This document shows positions 48,835 through 60,670 of a DNA stretch of 64,000 nt, in pieces. This DNA comes from Phoenix dactylifera. Lineage: Eukaryota; Streptophyta; Magnoliopsida; Arecales; Arecaceae. The stretch is taken from positions 2,852,001-2,916,000 of the forward strand of contig NC_052393.1 in the NCBI RefSeq assembly GCF_009389715.1. Direction: 5' to 3'. Within the stretch, counting starts at the first letter, position 1; each line of letters begins with the position of its first letter. The position numbers and the translations under genes are program-made. The notes below the pieces were generated by a model that made no database searches, was not told the DNA's origin, and saw nothing but the letters and a program-made list of their open reading frames with translations.

Positions 48835-49020
48835 ACGTCATGCCGATCTTGCGTGGCTACAGCAACGTGATAGAAAACGTCACGGTAAAACGCCGTCAAT
48901 CTGGTACCCACCAATCAGACGGCTAGTAACCGATCTCCAAAAGACATCTTGCACCTCCAGCCGTCCGTTGTTTATCCACTCACTCGACCGTACGCGCGGA
49001 CGGTCCTCCACGTAGGACGT
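48835..49020 (+). promoter_or_regulatory. ACGT-core cluster upstream of the HVA22-like gene
   Basis: Five ACGT cores occur at 48835, 48865, 48877, 49010 and 49017. Two lie in a repeated TAGAAAACGTCA, a TGACGT-type bZIP site. ACGT cores are the bZIP binding sites through which ABA controls the original barley HVA22. The link to this gene is inferred from position. Confidence 0.45.
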
Positions 49021-49316
49021 TAGGATGAACCGCCGGGGACACGATACGCCCTAATAAGGAACCAGGCACCAGCCAGTCTCGGCTTGGTCATATCGAGACG
49101 GCCGGGTGGGGCGAGGCGACGAGCTCTCTCTCTCTCTCTCGCTCGCTCGCTGGCTCGCCGTTCTCTGGCTTTTAAAGGAGAGAAGGCGGACGGTAAAAAA
49201 AGCTCTCGCTGGCTCTATTTCGTACCCTTGAAGGCTCGGGCTTCTTTTATCGCTGTCGCTTCATTAGAAGGATTTTGTCTTCCTCTTCCCCTCGAGCGAG
49301 CGGGTGATCTCGGAAA

Positions 49317-49783
49317 GGTATGGATCTTTACCCCCATTCCTTTGGTCTTCTTAGAATTAAATCGGCGTAATCTTGCGTTTCTTCTCGGATTTTCGAACCA
49401 AATAAGGGTTCTTTTCTGGTTGTTATGCTGATTTTGGATTTCCTATTTTCTTGATCAGTTTTAAGGGTTTTCTTTCTCTTTGCCGATGGAAATAGGTGGC
49501 TTTCGGCTCGGATTATGTAATGTGGAAATATCTGGTGTTGATTTCAGTCGGATCTTTAAACCCAGGTTTTTCTGTACGGTTCTTCTTCGTTTTCTGGGGT
49601 TTTGTTGGTCTGATTTCGTTGCACTCTGTTTTCTTGTTTTCCTATAAACTTTTTGTTCGATTTTCTGGTATGTATATACTTCAAATGATCTGAGGAACGC
49701 AGAACGTTGATCTGCGTCTGTTGATATAATTATGATGTCGGTTTTCTTTTTCCTTGATTTCTAGTCTTTTGGGTTGCTACAGG
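49317..49783 (+). other. Leader intron of the HVA22-like gene
   Basis: A donor GAAAG|GTATGG at 49318 and an acceptor TGCTACAG|GGGG at 49782 frame a T-rich intron inside the 5' leader. Upstream exon sequence is C/T-rich with a CT run at about 49122-49145. Leader introns are common in highly expressed plant genes. Confidence 0.6.
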
Positions 49784-49833
49784 GGGCTGGCCGAGAGAGT
49801 GGTCCTAACTTTGTACATGTTTGTCGGATCAAA

Positions 49834-52229
49834 ATGATGGCAAATTTTGTTACAAGATCCTTAGCGTAAGTAATCCTGTCTTGAATTAGTTTTAGTTTTC
49901 TGGCTGTAACATTAGATCCGGATCCGGACAGTAGATCTTCGTTTTATCTGTTATGTTTCTTGTCTTCAGAAATCCTTTTCAAGAAAGTGAATTTAGATGA
50001 GAACTCAGAGCGTTTCTGTCTATAGGTTGGTTCTTGGCTATGCTTATCCGGCATATGAATGCTTCAAAACTGTGGAGTTGAACAAGCCGGAGATTGAGCA
50101 GCTGAGATTCTGGTGTCAGTATTGGTACGTTCTTGCTACTTGTCGGGTGAAGGATTTCATTTTTCAATTCTATCTTGCTTCTAGTAGTTACTTGTGACTA
50201 AAAAGAGAGTTTTGGATTCTTATTCATTTTTCTAGGATCTTAGTCGCTGCGCTGACCATCTTTGAGAGGGTTGGAGAATCTTTTATTTCATGGTAATGTA
50301 GATCAGTGGTTTGGAAAGTTGGGATCTATACAGCATGCTTTCTTTACATTTATTCTCCTTTTCCTGCTACAACTTAGGGTCTTATCTTCTTTCTTGAAGG
50401 TTACCAATGTACAATGAGGCAAAGCTGGCATTCTTTGTATATCTTTGGTACCCGAAAACAAAGGTGAGATCTATGTTCTATCAAGTTATAACATATCGTC
50501 TCATCATTAATTATAATTTTTTGATGAATGAATTTATGACAGGGAACTGCATATGTCTATGAAACTTTCTTTCGGCCATATGTTGCGAAGCATGAGAATG
50601 AAATAGATCGTAACTTGCTTGAGCTGAAAACAAGAGCTGGGGATATTGTTGTCCTTTATTGGCAAAAGGCTGCAAGCTATGGCCAGACAAGGTTTTTTGA
50701 AATCTTGCAGTATGTTGCTTCGCAGTCACCCTCGGAATCATCAAGATCACGCCCTGTTCAGGTACTTTTGAACTGAGTGAATAGATCTTATTTCTGTCGC
50801 TCTTTGTTTTCTTTTCTTGTTATGATATAATTTGATAGAGTTTTGACTGCCCACTATGCCTGACAGTTTGAAAATATAGCTCTTAGCTCTGCCTCTAGCA
50901 TTTGCTTGCTTCTTTTCACATAAGAATGCACGTTTATCTGTATTGTGGTCATTCACTATGTTACTTCTATACATTCTAGGTTAAAGTGAAAAAAGATTTG
51001 ATTGCTCCAGTAATAGAACCTTTTTCTTAATTGCAATATGTCAATGACATGTCTATCTCCAGAAGACAACCATAAGATAATAGTGTCAATCGTCAAAAAA
51101 TATACACCCTCTGTGCTAAAGTTTTTCGTTTTTTCCTCCTATTTCAAGTAGAGATGGTGAGGTTACTAAAATGAGTCTTTTTTTCCATCTTTGGTAAGTA
51201 GAGATTTCAACGATAAATTTATATTATTATCTTCTAGTTATGTAGCATTTGACATGCCATATCAATGCATTCGTTTCTGTATCAATGTAGCATTTGATGT
51301 GATCAAGCATATTTGAGTGCTAAGGATTGTCATGATATGCAAAATAACCTAGAAGAAACTTTGTTCCTTTTAAAAATAAGCAAAAAGCAACAAGCATGTT
51401 CCATATCTGATGCTAGTGACCAGAAAGTGTAAAGTTAAGGATACATTGCAAGGATTAATAGTGGTTGCTGATAGACTACTTTAATAAGTGAAATAATTGG
51501 GCATCGCCCTGAGGATTGACCGGACGTGCCCATCTTTCTTGCGGAATATTGCCACCTTCCCATGCATGTTGTTGGGGCCTAGATGGTCGCACAACAACAT
51601 TCTCAGGAGAATGCCCTACGCTGTTTCTATGAGCATTGTGTAGCATATTGTCTCCTATGTGGATGAAGACTTCTATGTTGATTTGTGGGGTTGAATGTGA
51701 TGGAACCGATGATTTACATGCCTGCCATATGCTAATGTATGTGGCCGCTAGCATATGATGAACCCATTCTAGTCACCCAAAAATTAAACAGATAATGTTA
51801 AGATAATAAAAATATGAATTAGTTAAGAACCGGAAAAGATAACAATTTCTAGAAAGTAAGGGTACTTGTCTGTTCTTTTTTTAATTACATATCTGACAAC
51901 TATCAGGTATGGCATCTGTGATTTGAAAATGTCTAAGACACTGTTCATTGTGGCTACGCATAAGCATTTCACAACTGTTAAGTGTTTTTTCTCAAATATA
52001 GTTGTAACAAGAAGTAAGGGTACTTGTCTGATCTTTTTTTAATTACATATCTGACAACTATCAGGTATGGCATCTTTGATTTGAAAATGTCTAAGACACT
52101 GTTCATTGTGGCTACGCATAAGCATTTCACAACTGTCAAGTGTTTTTTCTCAAATATAGTTGTAACAAGAGACATGAATCTTATTCAATTATAGTAAGAG
52201 TGTTCCCTATTTTGTTTCTTTCCCTCCTC

Positions 52230-52268
<39 letters not shown>

Positions 52269-53529
52269 GGTATGTATGTGCATGTGTGTCACTCAATTCC
52301 TTGCTTTAAGGACAATGATCCAAAAAAATATAAATGTGATTTGAATGCCAAAATGTTAAGCATGCCACCAATATGAAAAAGATTAGTTAGTATAGCAAAC
52401 TCATTGTGGATCGTACATAGTTTGTTGTGAAAGAGAAAGTGGACTAGTGTGTGACTTGATGAACTTAGAAAGGCAATTTATAAAGGAACTATGTAGCAAG
52501 AAGTGGTCTCAGCATGATGGCATGAAAGAACAATCTACCTAATATGCTTGGTACATTACGGAGTATCAGATCATTCAAAATTTAGCAACATCTTGCTTAT
52601 CACAACTAATGGTGTTAGTCATGTTTGAAGATGCCCTTTGTTTCAGTAAATTAGGAATCAAACCTAGGCATCCTCAACAGAGGTATCGATTATGGTGCTG
52701 TACTCAGCTTTAAGCCTTTAACAAACTGAGAAACAATGTCTCAGCTTTAAGCCTTTAACAAACTGAGAAACAGTGGCTTGCTTCCTTCTCTTCTATGAAG
52801 CTGTAGCAGAGAAAGGATGAGAGACTTAGTGCCAAGTGGTGGTGGCATGACCAGAGATGGCTAAGGATACTCTTGAGGCTAGATCATATGGTTTCATAAT
52901 GAACTTGTTGACCACAGGAATGACATGGACAATGTCATGAAGTGGTCAAAGGGTTCCAACAAGATGACATTATCAGATAAAGAAAAGGGTCACCATCATC
53001 CATACCTGAACTTCAAATGAAGCTTAGTGGGTGCTGAAGTAATTGCAGTGTTGAGCACTGGAGATGATTGTTAGTAATACACACACATTTATGTGTGCAG
53101 GTGTACATATATTCCTTCTTTACATATACATAGGTGTGTGTAAAAAGAAATCAACATTGTCAACAACTACACATCAAGCTTCAGGAAATAACAAAAATCA
53201 GGAAGATTCTTTATATCAAACTGCCTTTGAAGATACTTCTTCGCAGTTTAATGTGATAATACAACATGAATTGTGATGATCATATAATCCACATTAAGTA
53301 GAAATTTTAACAGAAATTGTGGGATCATTAGAGGGACACATGTCCATTTAAACTCGTTTTACCATTTGCCCTTTTGACTGGTTAACCTAGACAGGAACTA
53401 TAAATTTAAAATCCAACTCGCAAATTCAGGAGAGGCAGTATTAGTTTGAAATTTAGGAACTGTTTCCCAAGTATTTGGACCTGGGCAATTCGATTTGGTG
53501 GGTTTTAAAAAGAAATTTTTTTCCAGTCC

Positions 53530-53569
<40 letters not shown>

Positions 53570-55850
53570 ATTAGGTTGCTTACCCCTACAATATAGGAGA
53601 TTCAAATGACTATAAACAGCAAATACAGTGCATTTTCTTAGGGTTCCAGTAATGTGAATCCAATAACTTGAGGCTCGCTCCCCCAGCTTCATAAACAGTC
53701 TGATATCAATGGTCAACACAAATTCCGTAAGCCCCTTTCTGTAGATGTTTCGACGATGAATTTTGATTGGCCTATTCAAGAACAAACCCACAAAAATGAA
53801 ATTTTGCCAAGGGTATCATTGTTAAGGATAACTTAGATGAATCCGTTAAAATGTCAGAATTATCTTCAATTGATTCTTTACCTTTTTCCTTTTTCATTTC
53901 CTTGTCTTTTACTTATTTATTGGACTTTTTCAGATCAAGCCCCTGTCCCCTCTTCTTCCCCTGATATTTCTTTGTATTCCCCATTCCCTTTGCTTTCTAT
54001 TATAAATCCTTGTATCTACCATTTCCACCCACTTTCCCTTAGGCCCGTGTTGTACTTTTGATTTCCACTTCTTTCGTCCCTTTCGTTTGTTCTTGCTAGC
54101 TCCATTTTGTCTTTTTTTTTTTTTTTGGCTAAACTTTTTTTCCTAGTTTTCATTTTCGATTTTCTACTCTTGTTGTTCTTCTTTCTCTATTGTTTCTTGT
54201 TTCTGCTTCATTTTCCTTTTCTGTCTTCCATCTTGTCTTCTCCTTCCTCATCTACGTTTCCCTAAAAAATGCACCCTGGGATACCTAAGCAGTATATGTT
54301 GGTGCCTGGAAATTTAGGGACCATTGTGGACTGCCTGGCTGCATTGACTCCTTTGTTGTTCTAAATGAAGTATTCTAAAACCTCTTCTATAATTCTGACA
54401 TTTGGTGTTTGTGCATATGCAAAATCACCACTAAAATGTCTAACAATGACTCCAAATTTTCTTATGTGGAAAGAAATGCACAAAATGAAAATTAATATTA
54501 AACTTTATACATAGTGAAAAATTCTAGAACCTCTACATGATCTTAGGGATTAAAACTTGAAATTCTTGTACCATAAGAGACGATTCACACATAAGCATCC
54601 CCAAGAAATATGTACTCATTTGAGGATCTAATCAATGAGTTGATGCTCGCTACTTAAAAGTTGAGTGATAACTAGTGCATCATCTATCATTAACTTTTCT
54701 GCTGCATGATCAATAATTATTGTATTTAATTGTTCCTGAATGCTCATCACATAATCATTAGGTGTGAACAAGTGCTGTTTCTTTTGAATAAGTACTTTGT
54801 TCTGAATCAAGAAAGATTATACTCTCATGTATTGGTTGTAAGAGGGTCATACTTGCGCGCTTCCTAAGATGAGGGGATGTACTTGTAAAAGGGAGATAGT
54901 TGTCGGTTTTGATGTTGATTTTCTTAAACATGACAAAGTTATCTTTCTTGGGGACTTTATACGTGATGCTTTGTTCCATTTTTAAGTTTCAAATGGTATA
55001 AGAAGTGCAGTTTTTGAGGTAGAAAAATGTATAAAAGCCATAAAGGATTTAATGCCATTATTGTCTATTATCTATATAAGCTAAACAAATTGCTGGCATA
55101 TCTTGAAGTTATTGTCACGTGGGTAGGATCTCAAAATATGTAAGTGATATGGTAGATTCTTGACTCTTGATAACCTTTCTTATTGAGTTTCATACTTGTT
55201 TCTATATGTTAAAAAAAAAGGTAGCCAGAGCATGAGGCTTCCGCCACTGATGGGGTTTAGAGAGGTATAGATGTATGCAGCCTTACCCCTGTATGTGTAG
55301 AGACTATTTTTATATTTCGAACCTGTGACACTTTGGTCACAATAGAGCAACTTTGCTATTGCGCCAAGCTTGCCCTCATTTGTTTTATCATATAGCACCA
55401 GCTTTTTTGACCACAGAATTTTATTGATAAGTTGTTATCTTGTCATTAAAGCCACGGCAGCAGCCTCAGCAGATCCGTAGAACGACATCTACGGCAGCTG
55501 CTCGCCAACCAGCAGTCTCACAACAGGAACAACAGCAGACTTGTGCACCACCCAGCCCCACCAAGAGCCAAGTGCAGGAACCGATAAAGGCAGGTGTCCC
55601 ACCACCAGCCCCTCCAGTTGCCCAGCCGCCAACTTCATCAGCAGTTACCAGCTTACCCACTTCTGAAGCCACTGCATCTCCCACTGCTTCAACAGGTGAC
55701 GGAGAAGCAATGCAGATCGAAACCGCTAATGCTGCATCCAAGGAAGACACAAATCCTCCTGCACAAGAGACTCTCATGGAAGAGTCGATTCGCATAACCC
55801 GTGGCAGGTTGAGAAAAAGAGCTGCTACTGCTGGTCCCTCAATTCGTTAG
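49834..55850 (+). CDS. HVA22-like protein (TB2/DP1/REEP family, HVA22i/j type)
   Basis: Six coding exons: 49834-49865, 50026-50124, 50236-50292, 50400-50463, 50543-50761 and 55452-55850. All have GT/AG introns in frame, giving 289 residues. Residues about 12-100 form the TB2/DP1/HVA22 domain, with the signature GYAYPAYECFKTVE, then WCQYWILVAALTIFERVGE and AKLAFFVYLWYPKTKG. The domain has hydrophobic hairpins that shape ER tubules in DP1, Yop1 and REEP proteins. Then comes a conserved helix (YETFFRPYV to EILQYVASQ). The last exon encodes a low-complexity Pro/Gln/Ser/Thr tail ending in TRGRLRKRA. The long tail is the feature of the plant i/j subgroup. The first of two adjacent ATGs is chosen because relatives start MM. 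Intron 5 is 4.7 kb. The ER role is by homology; stress induction is known for barley HVA22 only. Confidence 0.94.
51854..52169. repeat. 158-bp tandem duplication in the HVA22-like intron 5
   Basis: Two almost identical copies (51854-52011 and 52012-52169) contain GGTACTTGTCTG, CTGACAACTATCAGGTATGG and TGTGGCTACGCATAAGC. It is intronic and non-coding. Confidence 0.9.
52230..52269. repeat. (CT)n(GT)n compound microsatellite
   Basis: A CT run passes directly into a GT run within the HVA22-like intron 5. A second CT run lies at 53532-53568, and a 38-bp duplication (CTCAGCTTTAAGCC...) at about 52702-52777. Confidence 0.9.
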
Positions 55851-58340
55851 CAGCATCTCATGCCTGCTATCTAAGTATTTCCTTGGGCTTTGCTTGTTTG
55901 TTGGTGGAGAGATGAGATTGATTTCATCAACACATGTAAATAACCTAGAACAAGGTGGAGATGCATGGTATATAGGCAAGCATCTACTTGATGATTTTAG
56001 AGGGTGAATGATGTCTGGTGGCAGTGTTGATGATATCTATGCACTTAACTCATTGGTTTTGAATGAACTGCATTTGGATATGGCGAGCAGGGACTAGAGA
56101 GGGGGATGGAGCTGATATTTAATGTGAGGGTCTACCAAGGGGAAGAGGATTCACGATGTTTATGATGAATGGATACCAAAAGATGAAACAAGATCGCTGC
56201 ATCCGCATGACTGAGTTTCAATTCGCTAGATGCTGGGGCATAATCACGGTTCCTTGCACTGCGGCTGTTTGAGTCACTTTTTTCTTTTTCTTTTTTTTTT
56301 GGGGGGGGGGGGGTTAATTGTGGTTGGTATTGGATACTTAGATGTTTAGTAATGGCAAACAGGGTGGGACCTTTATCGTGTATTGCCTTTTGGACGGCTA
56401 GGCTATGCTAGCTTTGACGGTGGTGCAGATATTGCAGTCGGATGCACGGCGATGTACTGGCTGAAGGATGCCATCTCGATGTGTTTTGGAGCAGCTTGCT
56501 TCCATTTCTATTTCTCTACCGCGGCTTGGCATCGTTTTTATGGCGTGGACTTTGGTCTTCTTCCATTTTCAACTAATCTCGCTTTGCAGCCACGCATTGA
56601 AAATATGAAGATACCTGATTCTGAAGGTTCAATTATTTGTCGGGTGGAAGTGGAACCTACGAAGTAATCTGGGTTAATATGGAAGAAGCCATAAATCACC
56701 TCCTACCGATGACCGGTCAGTTCACTGACGAACGTGGAAGCCCGTTATTGGCTATGGTACAGGTGGCGCTCGATTCGACACGGCCGGCCCGTGTTTCGCA
56801 TCGATCCCCAGCTTCCATAAGTGAACCGAGCGGTGATCGTTAACTAGCGATTGGTAAATACATCGAAACCTTTGTTCCCATGGCAACTGTTTTAGGTCAT
56901 GCTAATAGCTGACGCTTTATTTTCTGCTTGTTTCCTCTCCTGGTTTTGTTTGATGGTGAAGTATAATAAAATTCAACTCCCGTGTGTAGTTCGCTCTGGC
57001 TTAAGAAAATACAGATCATGTTTTTTCCATTTTTCCGGGTAAATTAACACCATAACGTTTAAGGTGGAAGGACACAACGGAGCAGACCTAGCCTAGCTGG
57101 GCCTGTGAAGTGGTCCAATGTTGTCTCAAAGGAGTATCCTATTTTATCTCAAAGTGGGAGATAGAGAGCCATAGGCGAAAGATTGGTGTTGGACCTTTCC
57201 ATCATTGTGCATGATGTATTGAGATTTTACCCTAGTAGGAATGTGAATGAAAAAACACTTTAAAAAGACCACAGTGACCCACTGCAGAAGAGGAAAAACA
57301 ATGTAACCTACCGGTAGGTATTCAGGATGAGTTTGATGCCCCCTCTAGTTTAGCGTTGATCCGGAGATGTCCTATGTTGTACTGACGGCCCATGATTGCA
57401 TATAACTCGTGGCCGTGGTACACAGGGCAGCTGCACAATGCTGCGAGCCCATGCAACCATTGGGGTCCATGCAATCATACATGGACGGCCGGCGTTGGCC
57501 TGGAATGTTCCAGTTCAATCTGGAGAATCCTGACACTAAGCCAAAAGAACATCAGGATGGCACGAGCAGGGTGCGGGTGAGAAAAAGGTTAAAATATGCA
57601 TAATCTTGCTGGCAGCTCATCACCCGCATCCGATTATCTAGAGTTCAGAAAGGCGATCCATTTCCGTTATTTAAACTCTCAACTACTCTTAATGGCAAAT
57701 TCCAGTGCTAAAACTAAATTGAGAACCTACCGTCACAATGATGTAACTGCTAAAATATTTATATGCCTTTTATTTGATCATTGTAGAATTAATAGGAAGG
57801 ACCATCATAAGCATTTACAATTTCACAAACCTGAGGGGGTGAGTTAAAAAGACAAAAACCCCTTCGGCTCTTTTCCATTAGATTGTGCAGCCTGTTATGA
57901 TCTAGACATCCCAGGGGCATCCCCCGGCGGGCGTGCACAGGAAAGCAGTCGAGCCTCCAGTCACTGATCTTGGAGCTGCAGGGCTGTAACATAGCTTCAT
58001 CTACCATGAAATGCTGATCTAGAAGATTTCCTTCTCCAACGTTATTCTGCATATGGCAATAGTTAAGGAAAATTAATCAGTTTGTGTTACTTCATTCCAC
58101 ACAAGGATCTAGTTGAAGCGGCACTAGGGATCAATTTCCCTTGACAAAGATGAAAAACATGCGGTTAGTTTCTTCTCTTTTTTTTTCTTTTTTTTTTTTG
58201 ATACAAAAAAAGCATGTATTTAGTTGCTTCAGCTATCAAGTGGAAAAATTAAGCTTTCCGACCTCACAACTAGGACAAATTGCCTTACCCCGCATGGTGG
58301 ATGTCAGACTATGTGCTTGTGCGCATATAGAAGTGATCTA
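55851..58340. other. Spacer between the HVA22-like and E2F genes (tail to tail)
   Basis: It holds both 3' UTRs, a poly-G run at about 56300-56313 and no gene I recognise. On the minus strand, 58038-57840 is preceded by a good acceptor (CCATATGCAG). It could be an alternative or untranslated 3' exon of the E2F gene, but I could not join it in frame. Confidence 0.45.
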
Positions 58341-59524
58341 TTATTGAAAGCCCGTGCATTTATAGGAAGAACATGAGAAGGGGTAATTGGGCTTCAATTC
58401 CAGGATACATTCACTTCTCCATGTATCTGTGATACTGGCTCCAAGATCTGTTAGAAACCAGTAATCAGCGTCCATCTGCAAGGACAAGCATATCATAATC
58501 AGCAACCTGTTGGCATCTCTGGCCCTAGTTTGTAGCCTATGAATACTTACATCATTATCTGATGGGACAATCTTCAAAATGCCAGCCATGCATTCTTGTG
58601 ACGTGATTGAAGCAGAAGAGTTATTTTGAGTGACTTGGTCTTGTCCTCTCTCAGACGTTCCACCTGTATTTTGGTCTACCGGGGGAAAAGACATCTCATT
58701 CTTGCAGCTGCTCTCAGCACACAAATCCATTGCAGCTGACTGCTGGTTCTCATTTGAAGCCTCATAAATCTCTCCATGATTGCTGTTAACAAGATGACAG
58801 CCTATTTCAAATTCATTTTTCAAAAATAAAAAAAAGAAAGAAAGTCCAAGAGACCCAGCAATTTTAGTACTTCCTTCAGAAATTACCTGATCAAGTACGT
58901 ATCAATGGGACCCATTGAGCTTCTGAAAAGTATTTGGTATCGTCTTTGTGGAAAATCAAGACCCTATTCAGAAAAATAATGTCATGCAAACCTACCAAAC
59001 TATAAAATGTCACCTTCCAATATGTCTTGCTCACCTCATCAGGATTTGGGACTTCGATACTAGTTCCATGAGGTGCTCTTATTGCAATGAGAGTAGAATC
59101 CTGTCGTGATGGACAACAGTTCAAAACATTGGGATACAGGTTAAGATCATGGCAAGAAATATAACTAAAGCTACAGGGGTCCAAAAAGCCAAACCTCAAA
59201 GCAAGGAAGGTTATTGATATCATCATTGGTGAGATAGAGCCATCTAAACAGATTAATGACCATTAGACTTCAGTTAACAAATAAAAAAACACCATGTAAA
59301 TTGCAAAGCCAAGAATCATAAACAATTTGAGTTTACTTTTGATTGTTCTCATCTTCTGTCAGAATTCTGAGATTTTCTTCCATCTCCCTGCAAAGCAACA
59401 GATTTTGGTTAATACATGGAAAAAGAACAGATTTTGGATCTTGCATCTCTGCTGTTTCACTGGGAACCCACCTAATCATTCCATTCAGCTTGCAATCTTC
59501 TGTATACAGAGTTTCAACTTCAGC
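58341..59524 (-). CDS. E2F transcription factor, 3' half (dimerisation to transactivation domain)
   Basis: Seven exons on the minus strand join in phase: 59524-59472, 59387-59337, 59243-59195, 59100-59035, 58963-58887, 58782-58551 and 58475-58341, encoding 220 residues. They give the coiled coil (AEVETLYTEDCKLNGMIREM, LTEDENNQK) and the marked box (WLYLTNDDINNLPCF, STLIAIRAPHGTSIEVPNPD, DFPQRRYQILFRSSMGPIDT). The C-terminal transactivation region follows (AGILKIVPSD, then DADYWFLTDLGASITDTW), which overlaps the retinoblastoma-binding part in plant E2Fs. The DNA-binding domain, expected just upstream, is not in the window. Because no frameshift or stop interrupts these exons, the gene is probably intact, with its 5' exons beyond the window after a repeat-filled intron. 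The C-terminus after ITDTW differs from typical relatives and may use a downstream exon. E2F proteins control S-phase genes. Confidence 0.88.
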
Positions 59525-60535
59525 CTGTGAAAATGTTAGGATGAAAATCAATGATTGCAAATTATTAGTTATTATCAGCAAAATTCGAAAAGAGGAATAG
59601 TAAAAATTGTCACAACATTTCATCTGCCTTCTGCTGACAGCCCACTTAACAACCAAACTTGAAAACTGCATTAAGATTATTTCAAGATGGCATTATGAGT
59701 CCACAACTAACCATATGTTTTATTTATTTATCAATGGAGGTTTGTATCAGTTGTAGAAATGCATGGCAAAAACAAGATTTCCAGCAAGTCATATAGCTGC
59801 TGACAAGCCCATGTGGAGCTGAGGACTAATGGTCAAGTTGGTACAGGTCTGAAACTTTGACCTCCAAAAATGCTGACGTGGTATATAAATAGTAAAGAGC
59901 TCATGTATGAGCCAACAGATAATGAGTTGATGACTATGGTAAATTGAGAAGGACATTTACATAATTTTCTAGAAGTTTGTTAGCCTTCAATAAATCATCC
60001 ATAACTTCCTCATCCATTCTCCATTTTAGGAGATTCCAAATGCTTTGTAAAGCTAACTTGATATAGTAAATCATGTAAGTAGTCCCATCTAAAAATATTA
60101 AATATGATGATGTGGTGAAGATTCTTAACGAACTGATGCATGTTGGTCTGTTTTTCTTAATGCCGCTGGAATATGAACTTCAAAATTTGAGCTCATTAAA
60201 CACCAAAGGTAAGTGTCATCGTGTATTTTTATTTGAGGGAATGCTTATCAATCAGGTGGTCTTCTAGGGTGTTTCCCATTCCATCAGTGGATTGTAACAT
60301 GAATTTCAAGAAATTGGCATTTCATCTTGTTTAAATGCATCTTTCAGTATAACCATGCTATCCTTTTAAGCTTTGGCAATCATCCATCACATGGGTTACT
60401 CTGATGAAACCTCTTTACAAGAATTTGAATCCTTATTTTGGATAACAAGCAGATATAGATACCCTCAATTGCATCAATTCCCCCCAGCCTGAAAGATTCG
60501 TCTCCAGATGAATTGACGTAGGATAAGATGTAATA
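59525..60535. other. Upstream intron of the E2F gene, no further exon found
   Basis: I searched both this stretch and the rest of the window for the winged-helix DNA-binding exons and saw none. A minus-strand phrase near 60030-59970 (RMDEEVMDDLLKANKLLE) is open but lacks a usable splice donor. Confidence 0.5.
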
Positions 60536-60670
60536 GCATTTGAATTTATTAGCATAGCTCGAGAATTGATGTGTATCCGAATCATAGAAGCTGGTAATCA
60601 CCGATATGCTCATATTGGCGACGTTATTGTTGCTGTAATCAAAGAAGCAATGCCAAATATGCCTCTAGAA
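60536..60670 (+). pseudogene. rpl14: Nuclear copy of a chloroplast rpl14 fragment
   Basis: The plus strand reads [20 protein letters not shown], then [13 protein letters not shown]. This is the N-terminal third of plastid ribosomal protein L14. The nucleotide sequence also follows the plastid gene closely from AGCTCGAGAATTGATGTGTA at 60556 to CCTCTAGAA at 60670. Upstream (60536-60555) the match continues with a deletion. There is no start codon, and a TAA follows at once, so this is inserted organelle DNA and not a working gene. Confidence 0.85.

Noticed and set aside
56383-56667. 94-residue plus-strand open frame downstream of the HVA22-like gene.
   Set aside because: No domain, no splice context and no family resemblance; likely chance.
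59960-60030. Candidate E2F exon reading RMDEEVMDDLLKANKLLE on the minus strand.
   Set aside because: No proper donor follows and the sequence does not match the region between DNA-binding and coiled-coil domains well enough.
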